A stretch of 64,000 nucleotides of DNA from Aedes albopictus (Eukaryota > Arthropoda > Insecta > Diptera > Culicidae): positions 334,821,312-334,885,311 of the forward strand of contig NC_085138.1 in assembly GCF_035046485.1 (NCBI RefSeq), written 5' to 3'. The notes beneath the pieces are model-generated. The model searched no databases. It was not told where the DNA came from and saw only the letters and a list, made by a program, of their open reading frames with translations. Below, one piece after another: positions 41,560 through 52,130 of this stretch. The position numbers were made by a program, and so were the translations under genes. How positions within the stretch are numbered: the stretch's first letter is position 1; each line of letters begins with the position of its first letter.

Positions 41560-43530
41560 ATGATAAAGCTTGATTCAGTTTTATACGGCCAGTTCTACCG
41601 GTGCTGTTCCGGACCCCTCTGAAATGGCCACAACTCAGTGGTCATCAAATATTCGCCATCTCCATAGCAGCCAACCAGCCGTCAATTACTTTGACCTAGT
41701 AATTGACCCTGCAAATTTACCGGAATCGGCCCATTTACCACGCGCTATTGATTTTTCCAAACATCAAAGAGAGATCGTAAAACGAATAACAAACCCCAAC
41801 GCTGCGTGGAGTTTTCTCCAGCACACTGAAACGAAAATAACATATTAAAGTAACATTGAATTTTCCAGTTCCTCCTGCTTGTGAGTCCACACAAACCAAT
41901 GCCGCAACAAAACTGTTGAGAAGTATCGCAGAATTTTAAGGGAAGAAACTTTCTTGCCTTGGTTTGCGATTCTGTAATGATTCAGGAATCTGTGATAACA
42001 GCGAAGAGTGATAAATTTCTAGGCATCATGTTCAAAGCAATCAGAATGATTGAGTTTAACATTCAAAACCATCAACGCAAATACATTAACTTCAATCACT
42101 TAGAATTGATGAGGCAATACACTAATAATCCCATTGTTCATACACAATCCAGCATTCAGCTATCAAATTTTCAGTCAAAAGTTCGTTATTACTCTAAAAG
42201 TCCATTATCATCCATAATGTGCAATCAAATTTGCACTTTGATCTGCCTTCGACAGCCACAATTACCTACGACGAATTCCCAGCCATAGAAACGTCAATTT
42301 ACCACATAATTCTCAAATTTCATGACCCACATTCCCGTTATTGATCTCTTCAATCCGACAATGACAACGCCCGCCATCACTCGACAGTGTGCAATCAAAT
42401 CCAATTCAAACCCGAAACAGCTAACCTCTCCACCCCACCCCCGAATCACTTGCAACATTCAACAGTCATACTACATCCGTCAGTAATTTGATCTCCATCC
42501 CACCACCCTTCCCACCAAGCTCACCCACTCGGATTTTCCCAGCATGTGAAAAATCCACCCTCTCTGAAGCGAGAGCTCCGACAGCACGCTGCCGCCGCCG
42601 CCACACATCGATTCCCACATGTCGGGTCATGACAGCCAAATTTATCAACACAAAATTTAATTTTCACTCCTCCTGCGGTGCCACCATAGCCATCGTCGCC
42701 AGGAGCAGCCGTTTGGTCGCCGACGTCGTCGTGACAAAGGATGGCAAAAATACTGCAAAAAGATTGACTTCCTCGTCCTTCGCGCCCTCCGACGACTAAC
42801 TGTCGTCGCGACGCTCGTTCCCTACCCAGGCGAATGGCTATATTTCGTCGCTCTTTCAAGCAGTCGTCGAAAATTTATTCCGGTAACATAAATCGAATTT
42901 ACCCATATTCCTGCGTGGTATATTGATTCAAAGCGGCAGGTTTCCGGCATTTTTGAAACCCCTCGTGCTTTGACTCTTCAACTGCGATCCCAACAACAAC
43001 GTACGCAGAACGCACTGCTGACGACGACCAACAACGCGGGGACGGACGACGGATGTGGGAAAAGCACCCCAAATCCGGACTTAGCATTTATCCTCGTACT
43101 CCATCCGCCCGGCCCACCGCACCGTCGCGCCGGGCCCTTCGTCACTGATAAATCTTCCGCTCGAGAAACCCAAATGTAAATGCCACAAAGCTCTCCTCGG
43201 TATCCTTCGTTATTCTGGATCTGGATCTGGGCTGACTGCGGATTTCAGCAGTCACGTTTCATTCCTTCATCACTCTCACTACCTAGAGCCTAGAGGTGGG
43301 ACGTCGACGTCTCGGGTCAGGGCATCCGACAGACCGACCGATATTGACGAGAAAGCATTCATAGAAATTCCAACAAAAAGCAAAAATCAGTCAGTGAAAT
43401 TTCCGCAAATCTCAATATCAATGTCGTCGTCGTCGCCGTCTTGCGACCCAAATATCCCAGCCGCTACTACCGCTCAGAAAAAAAAAATGTCCTTTTCCGT
43501 ACTACTGATGCATGCCGCAACGATTACCAG
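41560..43530. other. Non-repetitive island 3
   Basis: About 2 kb with no TIR, SINE or LINE signature; the right half is CpG- and GC-richer (CCGCCGCCGCCACACATCG, GTCGTCGTCGTCGCCGTC). 41640-41880 is diverged but collinear with the complement of 60200-60600 (shared ATTGACCCTGCAAATTTACC and GGAGTTTTCTCC), and no reading frame is conserved between them. Frames such as 42488-42799 seem fortuitous. Candidate conserved non-coding DNA; inference. Confidence 0.45.
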
Positions 43531-43738
43531 ACAGGAGTAGTAGGGGAGAGTTGGAAAAAACGTGATGTTTAAGAAGAGGCCTGTCATTTACATATAGGTA
43601 TTGATCGTGAAATCGATTTTCACAGGTCCTAACGTAGCCTCTAAAGAGAGTTTGGTGAACGACGAAGTTAGATTTTATCAATATACATGTCTATGTTGCT
43701 CTCTACTAACACGTACCAGATTTGCTGGTACAGCACTA

Positions 43739-43809
43739 CCGTGTGCAGCATAGTTGTCCCGTGTTAATAAAGATACTTGTAGAACATGGGACAACTATAC
43801 TGCACACGG
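43739..43809. repeat. 71-bp hairpin
   Basis: 27-bp arms (CCGTGTGCAGCATAGTTGTC ... GACAACTATACTGCACACGG) with two mismatches around a 17-base loop. Could be a tiny MITE or a hairpin RNA; no flanking duplication recognised. Confidence 0.6.
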
Positions 43810-43821
43810 CAGAGAAGATGG

Positions 43822-44070
43822 TTCTTGGCAAAACTTAAGAAATAGTTGACACAAAACGTTTATAAATTGGAAAATTTGTGAAAATTTAATTCACGTTCTG
43901 ATGGGACTCGAACCCATGACTCCGTATTTGCTAAACTTGCACTTTAAAAAACTTAGCCACAGAACAGGTAATATTTCTGCGGAAAAGAATGCTAAACTGT
44001 CTCCTTTTTTCGGTTGAGATGTCAATCACTTAACACGCTCGCGGTTATACCTTCTAACTACATGCGAGCA
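43822..44070 (-). repeat. tRNA-like dispersed repeat, copy 2
   Basis: Relative of 7322-7520: on the minus strand CTGTGGCTAAG (decayed A-box) and GGGTTCGAGTCCCATC (B-box), with matching flanks TTGTGAAAA and, on plus, GAGATGTCAATCACTTAAC and CTCGCGGTTAT. More decayed than copy 1. Confidence 0.6.
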
Positions 44071-45875
44071 GGAAAGTAAGTTGGCGGTCCAAAGGGAACA
44101 AATTACGCATACCATTTATTCGTTTTAGTAAATTCGATCAGAAACTAAAAAAATACATGAAATTAAGTTTGTGAAAGAAACGGTTTTCGTCCAATATGTT
44201 TTGATTACACGGCGTGTGTATGGGAAAAGTTTATAACAAAAAAATGGACATCGTCAAATTTTTCGCTATTCAAAAATAGAGGCTTTCAGCTTACATTTGC
44301 AGGGTCCCTCAAAAAAATCCACCGAGGGATCCAACTTTTTCAGAATACTGTTTTTCCCCATACAAAATGCACGGTTCCAAATTAATCCCTATTTCTACTT
44401 AACAAACATACCTAATTTTTGTATGAAAAAGTTCCCCCGATGGAATATTTCGATGTTGGGCTTGAATGAAAGCTGGTGGCGTCAAATTTCACGTAGCGTA
44501 AAAATTAGCGATGCCCATTTTTTTGTAATAAATTTGTTCTACCAGACACACCGTGATTGGTTGTATTTTGTCTGAATACTTTGTTTTGAATACTTTTTAA
44601 ACTTATAATATCACACATTTTTGTCGAAGACGACAAAATCGTATCTCTTATATTTTCGTACTGAGGGCCCTCTTCTCAAAATTAATTTAATCGCTTTAAA
44701 CGAAAACACCTTTTTAATTTAAAGATGATAATAAGATATTTTGAAGAAGGCTTAAAGATTTGAAATTCACTTGTGCCATTTTTAGATATTTAGTGTCAAA
44801 AATAAGCCATCTTTGTAAGAAAATGATGAATAACTCTTTAAATTGAGGATATACAACTTTGCTGTCTTTGGAAAAATGTTGCATATTTAATGCACTAAAA
44901 CTGCTCGCAATAAAGTTTTTGTGAGAAATCAATGTATAAAAAGTTATCGAAACCTGTTTTTGAGGTGTCACCCTCATTTTTCTCTTTAAAAAATAATATC
45001 TCTAAAACAATAAGATATATCATTACGGTTTGATGGGCAAAGTTTTGCAGAATTAAGTGATTTTCAACTTGGTAGAACATTTTATTGCTCTATATGGATA
45101 CAATAAAATGTTGACATTGTGATCTTGAGAACCATTTGGACCACCCTAATTTCACATTATTGGAAAAATGTTCGAAAAATTTGAAGAAACTTTTCCGAAG
45201 ACAGCATATAGCTACAACTAATAATTAAGACAACTGCATTATTGAAAAACAATTGTGGTTGACGTGAACATTTAGGAAAGGAGGTATTTTGCTCAAAGGC
45301 TACGCTCCATACATTTTTTTGTATTAAAAAGGCTACGAAAGAAAGTTTGAGCTGACAAAAATATGATACAAGCGGTTTACAAAAATCATCAAATGTTCAA
45401 ATATGCTGTTTGGGCTGGCGATCAAGAAGGTTTCACAGAAGAAAAAACTTTACATATTAATAAAGAAAAAAATTACATATTAATAAAGAATTTCACCAAA
45501 AAATCATAAAAAAAATCTGTAATTTCAACAGAAGACTTATAAATACTGCTGGGATAAATTTCCAATAATTTCGTCAATAGCTCCCATTTAATTTTGTCAC
45601 AAGGTTCTTCAACAATTATTCCCATTAAATTTTATAGAGGTTCCGCTATAAAATCGAAAACTTCACACAGATTCTGAATAATACTCGGACAACACAAAAT
45701 TTATATCATGCAGAGTTTATGTTTCATTTGGCTGACATTTTGATCGTTAATCGTTGTTCAGGATGCCAATCAGAATGTGGGCGTGGACTTGAGAAAGAAC
45801 ATTTTTGTGAATTTTAGACAATAGATCTATTGTTCTTGTGGTTTGTGAATTTGTCGGAGAACTCGTCCAAGTTTC
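44071..45875. other. AT-rich unassigned DNA
   Basis: A possible 350-bp MITE may span 44207-44560 (ACACGGCGTGTGT / AGACACACCGTG), but the pairing is short. 45260-45350 resembles the middle of the GTCCATAAA MITE family (GGCTACGCTCCATACATTTTT). No frame with recognised content. Confidence 0.35.
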
Positions 45876-46000
45876 TTTTTTTTTTTTTTTTTGAATTTCT
45901 TCAGCAGTTCCTGAAGAAATTTCTCAAAAAGATTCTTTTTGAAACTAGTGCACAGGTTTCCTCAGGTATTTCTCCAAGAATTCTTGCAGAGATGTTTACA
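45876..46000. repeat. Degenerate GAATTTCTTCAG minisatellite
   Basis: Complement of the GGAATTTCTGAA texture, starting with a T18 run; continues at 46580-46766 after a foldback. Confidence 0.6.
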
Positions 46001-46571
46001 TACACTCCCGATCAAAAGTTTGGGGTAACCCTCTTAAAACATGTCTTTTTTTAGGCCCATGTCTCCACCAATTTGCATCCGATCTTAAAACCCCTGGTCT
46101 CATTCAAAAGATTTTAAGTCAAAGTAACTTTGAACATGATTTAAATGAAACTTTTACAAAAACATTTGTATGAAAACTTAACCTAAAGTTGTCAAATTTT
46201 CTAAAAAAAATGAATATAAACTTACGGCAGTGTCGCTGGAAATTGGGTTGACCAAATTTTAAGATGAGAGCAAAAGCAGTTGAAAGCTAATAGAAAATAG
46301 GATATATTATCGCTCTCATCTTAAAATTTTGTCGACCCAATTTCCAGCGACACTGCCGTTAGTTTATAATGCGTTTTTTAGAAAATTTGGCATCTTTAGC
46401 TTAAGTTAACATACAAACACTTATAAAAAATTTCATTCAAATCATGTTCAAAGTTTCTTTGATTTGTTATCTTTTGAATGAGATCTAGGGTTTTGAAATC
46501 GGACGCAAATTGGTGGGGATGTGGGCCTAACAAAATTACATGTTTTTGAGGGGGTGACCGAGAGTATATAT
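46001..46571. mobile_element. 571-bp Tc1-like foldback MITE
   Basis: Ends ACACTCCCGATCAAAAGTTT and (complement) ATATACTCTCGGTCACCCCC, then AAAACATGT paired; arms of ~270 bp include GGCAGTGTCGCTGGAAATTG and AATTTCCAGCGACACTGCCG. TA-rich flanks at both ends. The AAAAGTTTGGGGT block is typical of Tc1/mariner-type ends. Inserted in minisatellite. Confidence 0.78.
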
Positions 46572-46579
46572 CCTTCAAA

Positions 46580-46766
46580 GAATGCTTCAGAAATAAGTAT
46601 ATGTATTCCTTAAGAAATTTAAGAAATTTAGTCAGACATTCTGTTAAAATTTCCTTCAGAAATATTTCTTACGAATTTCTGGAATTCTTCTTGAAACTTC
46701 TCATGAAATTCTTCCTCGGGTTTCTCATAGATTTGTTCCAGATGTTCCTCCAAATAATCCTTAGAG
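46580..46766. repeat. Degenerate minisatellite
   Basis: TTCCTTCAGAAATATTTCTT-like units between a foldback and a hAT-type MITE. Confidence 0.6.
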
Positions 46767-47225
46767 CACGGGTTCCCAACCGATGGTCCGCGGCCCCCTG
46801 GGAGGCCGTGAAGCCAGTCCAGGGGGGCCGCGATGTTACCAAAACAATTGTTAAATTTTTATCCTATTTTGTGCAAATTATACATTTTTTTTAATTTTGT
46901 ATACCGCCACAATTTGAGGAACAAATTTTCAGTATAAAACGCCTTCAGAAGAAAAAATTTTCGGCTGCGCCGCAATTTTTTCAGCTAAGACTCAAATTGA
47001 ATGACGTACATTATTGTTCACGAAATGTGAGTGTCGAATAAAAAAAAACGTATTATAGATCGTCGAAAATCCCTCCCACAGCAAATTTCTGGCTAGGCCA
47101 CTGTACCCAAAAATCTCGGTTTCGTTCATTTTATTCATATTTTTTTCTAAAAATTTTCATTGGGCCCCAGATGTTTCGACATTTCTTAAAGGGGGCCGCC
47201 ACCTCAAAAAGGTTGGGAACCCCTG
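46767..47225. mobile_element. 459-bp hAT-type MITE, imperfect 8-bp TSD
   Basis: Termini CACGGGTTCCCAACC / GGTTGGGAACCCCTG, the CAGGGGTTCCCAACC-type end common in hAT elements, followed by G/C runs (GGCCCCCTGG / GGGGGCCGCC). Flanks CCTTAGAG and CTTTAGAA agree at six of eight positions. Non-coding, AT-rich core. Confidence 0.8.
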
Positions 47226-47229
47226 CTTT

Positions 47230-47700
47230 AGAAAATGCCGTTCTGGCAGACATTCCTTCACAGTTTCTTGCAGGATTGCATCTAGCAATTCTGGCAGAAA
47301 TTCCTCCAGAGATTCCTTCTCAGATTCTTTCAAAGATTCCTGCAGGAATTCCTCTATGGATGCCTTCACATTATCTTTTTCAGAAAATCGTACAAACTTT
47401 TCCTAAATTTTTTTCAAGAAATTATACTAGAAGTACCTGCAGATGGTGCTTCAGTTCTTCCTAGTATTGTTTTAGAGATTCCAAAAAAAAAAGGTTTTCA
47501 CCCATATCTTAAGAATTAGTTCAAGAAATTCTTTTAGGGATTGTTTCAAAAAAAATTTCAGGATTTTTTCTGTGAATCTCCACATGTATCTTGAGGTGTT
47601 CAGGAATTCAGAAAATCTTAAAGAATTCCTATATTTTGTGCAATTTCAAGAAGATTTATTGAAAAACCTCTGGAGAGGTTTTGGAAGGAATCCTAGGAAA
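47230..47700. repeat. Degenerate TTCCTGCAGGAATT minisatellite
   Basis: Units such as ATTCCTCCAGAGATTCCTTC and TTCTGGCAGAAATTCC. Gives spurious ILAEIPPEIPSQILSKIP and ESLKESEKESLEEFL frames on the two strands. Confidence 0.65.
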
Positions 47701-47704
47701 TATA

Positions 47705-48618
47705 GGGGGTGGCCAAAATGTTTGGGAATAGCTCCTTTTTTTACACTCACAAAAAAGTTCATCATGCTGTAAATTTTCATAGAGTGCATCAAAAATTTCC
47801 AGATTCTGACTGGTTGTCAACCTATTATATGTGTATCATTGGTACAAATTTGAGCTCGATTGGATAATCTTTCGCGAAGCTTCACGCGTTTGTTCACGTA
47901 AAACACAATTTCTTAAACAACCAATTTTTCAGCTGTCAAATCTCGGAAACCAGTGAACCGAATTGCATAAAATTTAGAACGTTTATTAACAATATCTTAA
48001 TGCTTCACAAGCTATTTAAACATGGGTTCTTTTTAAGCCTTGGAAAAAGTTATCATAGATTTCTTTCGAAAAAATAAAAAAAAATTACATCAATGTTTAT
48101 GAATTTTAGTTTTGATATCTAAAGATTTTCCACTTCTGTTTTCAAGATATCTCTAATAAGATATATTAGAGCCTATTTGGATTAAAGGAAGATCATATTT
48201 AGTAATTTTTGAGTGGCATTGTAAATTTGGCCTATTTCCCTCTGCATGGGTAAAAATTTCAACCCGATATAACTTAATTCGTAGTGAGAAAATATTACAT
48301 TTTATAACGTCGTATCAAGTATCAATGTATTGTTGGTACTTAAACGTTAAAAGTTTCATTCAATTCAGTTCGCTAGTTTACGAGGTATGACAGTTTTAAA
48401 TTTTGTTGTCTAATAAATAGTGTTTTTTTTAAACGGTTCTAATCTTGCGAAAGATTAATCAATCGAGCTCAAATTTGTACCAATGAAGCACATATAATAG
48501 GTTGACAAGCAGTCAAAATTTGAGATTTTTTTATGCGCGCTATGAAAAGTTACAGCTTGTTGAACTTTTTTGTGAGAGAAAAAAAAAGTTGCATATCCCA
48601 AACATTTGGCCACCCCTG
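47705..48618. mobile_element. ~914-bp Tc1-like foldback
   Basis: TA at 47703-47704 and 48619-48620; ends GGGGGTGGCCAAAATGTTTG and (complement) CAGGGGTGGCCAAATGTTTG. Paired inner blocks: TTGACAACCTATTATATGTG, TTGGTACAAATTTGAGCTCG, ATCTTTCGC. Right and left arms differ by indels. No transposase in the AT-rich centre. Confidence 0.8.
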
Positions 48619-49159
48619 TATTTCTGACGAAATCGCAGGATTATATTCAAAAAGAACCTTTGTAGGAATTACTGCTGGAATACCTGAAATAATTTCTCAA
48701 TGAATTTATGAAAAATAAATCCATGGAACAACTTTTGAAGAAATTCCTTAAAATACTGAAACAGTCCCTAAATATTTCTGAAGAAATCCTTGTAGAAATT
48801 TCAGAAGGACTTTTTGAAGGAATTGCTATAAATAATAATGAAGGAATTTTTTAAGAATTCTCCAGTCTAATTCCTGTAGAAATCCCTGATGGTATTTTTA
48901 AAAGAATTCCAGGAACATTTCTGAAGGATTTTTTGCAAAAATCCTAAATAAAAGCTTTGTGAAACACCAAGCAAAAATGTTGAGAAATTTTAGTAAAGTC
49001 CTTAAGATACCCTTCAATAAAATACCTGGAGGATTTTCTTTAATAAAAACTCCTATGGGAATTTGGAACATTTTGAGAAATTTCCAATGGAACTACTGTA
49101 GAAGTTCGTAGAAATATTTCTGGAGAAATCTTGATTTATCGACTGTAATGTTTTCTATC

Positions 49160-49320
49160 AAATATGGTTTGGCATACAGTCTCTCAAATCAAAGAAAACA
49201 GATGTTATCTATTTTCCGACGTTTCGGCGTAATTTTCGCAAAATACATTGCGCCAAAACGTCAGAAAATAGATAAACTCTGTTTCCTTTGATTTGAGAGA
49301 CTGCATGCCAAACCATATTT
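49160..49320. repeat. 161-bp palindromic element
   Basis: ~70-bp arms (AAATATGGTTTGGCATACAG ... CATGCCAAACCATATTT) around a 21-base centre; CGACGTTTCGGCG and CGCCAAAACGTC face each other. No flanking duplication seen. Confidence 0.65.
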
Positions 49321-49507
49321 TCTGGAGAAATTTTTGAAGCTGTCGAAAAATTCCCTAGAGGTGTCATTGGAGAGTGTCTGGGAAACATACGGAGGAATAC
49401 TGCTGTAATTCCTGAATCTATGGGAATTTCTGCAAGAATTGCTGATAGAATCACTGAAAGTAATAATGCAAGAATCTCAGGAGGAGTTCTTGCTGGATGT
49501 TCTAAAT

Positions 49508-49701
49508 CAGCGGTCACCAAAGTGCGGCCCGCGGGCCGCACGTGATGTCCAGTTCTCTATGTTGCCGTAGAATTCCTTGCAATGTTTCTTATGGAAGCTG
49601 TTCTACTCCAAACATAATCAAGAATAACGTGTTGAATGTTTCACAAATCTATCCAGGTGTTGCAGTACGAGCGATTGAAAAAATGGGCCTGAGGATCGCT
49701 G
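49508..49701. mobile_element. 194-bp hAT-type MITE, TSD TTCTAAAT
   Basis: Perfect 8-bp duplication TTCTAAAT (49500-49507, 49702-49709). Left end CAGCGGTCACCAAAG, right end (complement) CAGCGATCCTCAGGCC. A GC-rich palindrome GTGCGGCCCGCGGGCCGCAC lies just inside the left end. Non-coding. Confidence 0.85.
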
Positions 49702-50226
49702 TTCTAAATGAATCCCTTTAGTAATTAAAAAAGTCCTGGAGACATTCTTACGAATATTTTCAATGAAATTCTTGAAGGAATTTCCGAGAATATCTCTGGA
49801 AGAGTGAAGAATTAGCTTTACGAATGCGTGTAGGAATCTCAGGTCATGAAAAAAACGCGTGCTGAAAGAATTTATGAAACTATCTCTGGAAATATTTCTG
49901 TATGCAGAGATCAACTAGCCTAAAGCTGAAAATCTCAATAATAAGGAAATTTAAAATTTTCTACACAAAATTCTGATCGCTTCGGAAGGATTTTCTAAAG
50001 CAACCATTAGAAGAATTTCTGAGGCGAAGTTTCAGAAGGAATCCATGGAAAACTTCCTAAACGAATTCTTATAGAATTTTTGAAGAAATTCTCGAAGGTA
50101 TATCTAAAGGAAAAGCTGGAGAAAAAAAATTCTAGGGTAGAGTTTTTGAATCCTTGGAATATTTATGAATGAATTCCTGGAGTAGTCTGTGTAATTTCGG
50201 AAGGTATCCATGGAAGATTTTCTAAG

Positions 50227-50390
50227 GGCCTGTCCATAAACTACGTAGACTCTTAGGGGGGACGGGGGGGTCTGGTCAAAGTCTACGCTCCATACAAATT
50301 TCGAAAATTTTGTATGGACAAAAGTCTACGAGGGGGGAGGGGGGTTCTGCGATGGCCAAAAATGAGTCTACGTAGTTTATGGACAGCGCC
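50227..50390. mobile_element. 164-bp MITE of the GTCCATAAA family
   Basis: Ends GGCCTGTCCATAAACTACGT and (complement) GGCGCTGTCCATAAACTACG, each followed by TAGACTC; internal G-runs (GGGGGGACGGGGGG) and ATACAAATTTCGAAAATTTTG-like palindrome. A related member with TTACGTCACGC ends is at 53541-53707. Confidence 0.8.
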
Positions 50391-51197
50391 TGGAGAAATA
50401 TCTGAATAAATCCCTGGATGAATTACTGAAAAAAAATTTTGAAGATTTTTTCATGAATCCCAGGAAGATTATCTTAAGAAGGATTATCTTAAACAATTTC
50501 TGAAAGTATTCTTGAAAAAACTTTTAAAAGATTAATTTAATATCTTTATTAAAGAGACTTTCAGCCCTTGGCTGGTTTGTCTCTGTATATGAAATATGAA
50601 TCTTAAGGATTCATATCAAAAGTTTACATAGTTTGTTTTACAGAGTTTTCATAATGTTTGCTTAACAGAGTTGATTATTTGATTACTACAAGAAATTTCA
50701 TAATTCTACTTTTACATATAATATATCCACATTTACAAGTCCAAGAACAAGTCCAGTTTCGTTCAAAGTCGATTATTCCTTTTTTTCCAAAATCCAAATT
50801 CGCTCAGTGTGTATTCGTTTGGGTTGATTGACATCTAGGTGGCGGTGCTGGTAGCAAAACAACGATGGGCGCCGTTTTTCTCATCGGTCACCAGATGGCA
50901 GGAGGCTCACATTCGCATCATTCGTATCCGTTGCTGGGAACTGTCAAAAACTTAAAACAAAAAGTTATGATTGTTTACATCGGAAGAAATAGAAAATATG
51001 TGAAACAAAATTCCTATTCCAGCAAACGATTGCAGTCATTTGGAGTGTGTTATCTCCCACGCATTTAGGGGAGAGTGGTAGGTATATGAATCATGTATTA
51101 GTAATCAATACATTAAACGTTTTAGGTCCAAGTTCATCTGCTATTGCTGTAGTATTTTTGTGTGCTCGTACTAGTTTGCAGGGCTGTTGAGGTGTTT
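50391..51197. other. Minisatellite end, probable LINE 3' sequence
   Basis: To 50520 minisatellite; from ~50527 a non-repeat block (TTTATTAAAGAGACTTTCAG) that may be a LINE 3' tail on the minus strand; 50860-51197 is probably the 3' UTR of the I-clade LINE. The 67-aa frame at 50865 has no recognised content. Confidence 0.35.
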
Positions 51198-52130
51198 CTA
51201 TATAGATTTATACAGCTCAGCCTCCTTAAGAAATGAAATTAGCTCTGTTTCTGCTGCTGCTTCATTTCTAAGCGCAGATCGAATGCTGCTAATATGATGT
51301 GCCTGTCTAAGTGGTTCAAATTTTGGACATTCCGTTACGTAGTGCTCCACCGAATTTGGAATGTTACAAGTGTCACATAGAATTTTGAAGATAGGGCCGC
51401 TTCCCATGTTGTGCGACAACCGAGTATGACCAGTACGGGGTCTCGAAAGTGTGACCTGTTCTTTACAACACAAACGATCGATCCACTCGGTGGTCTCACC
51501 TTTGATTTTCCGAGTGAAAGGTAATCTTTCTTGATTCCACTTTTCGGCCCAAGCTAAGTGAGCTCTTTTTTTAATCCATGCTTTTATATCCTGTCCGGGA
51601 GTTTTATTAGTGAAAAATGCAGCGGTTTGTCCCAGATTGGCAAGACGATCTGCCTCTATGTTGCCTTGAATCCCACAGTGTCCTGGGACCCATGTGAAGA
51701 CCGTTTCACTGTTCCTATACTCTATAGCCGTATGTATAGCCTGAACCCAAGGATGTTTTGGGCTTTGTGATGTTAGGGCTTCTAAAACGCTAGCCGAATC
51801 TGATACTATTAAAAGTGGAGTGGGCGATAAACACTTTGCCGCTTGAAAAATAGCAGCAGCTTCAGCCGAGAATACTGAGCAGTTGCTTTTAAGCCTGTAG
51901 CATTCTGTGAATGCATCATTGTAGATACCGATACCAACTCTGATTCCACCTTTCGAGCCATCCGTATAAATTATTTTGAAGTTTTCATATTTAGTGGTCA
52001 CTCTTTCTGCGAACGCCGATTTGATCCTGGCCTGATTGCAACCCGCATTGAACCTTCTTTTGAAAAAGTTGTCGATTTTGGGTAGGGGAGACTGCCAGCT
52101 CCTAGATCCACACCAGTGAACCCCGCTCAC
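51198..52130 (-). pseudogene. I-clade ORF2, RNase H and Cys/His tail
   Basis: RNase H sites in order: IIYTDGSKGG (Asp), VFSAEAAAIF (Glu), LLIVSDSASV (Asp), WVPGHCGIQGNIEADRLA (His and Asp), all present. C-terminal CDTCNIPNSVEHYVTEC is the Cys/His cluster of I-type LINEs. The frame is open from the shift near 52130 to its own stop at 51198 (about 310 aa). RNase H removes the RNA strand during second-strand synthesis. Confidence 0.88.

Larger units (their letters stand above)
48622..50226. repeat. Degenerate GGAATTTCTGAA minisatellite with embedded elements
   Basis: Long stretch of GAAGGAATTTTTGAAGAAATT-like units, broken by a palindrome (49160-49320) and a hAT-type MITE (49508-49701). Continues to 50520 after another MITE. 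Confidence 0.7.

Noticed and set aside
42488..42859. Opposed frames of ~100 aa in island 3
   Set aside because: GC-rich composition alone keeps both strands open; no domain, start context or splice evidence recognised.
44207..44560. Possible 350-bp MITE
   Set aside because: Only ~12 bp of imperfect terminal pairing and no target duplication.
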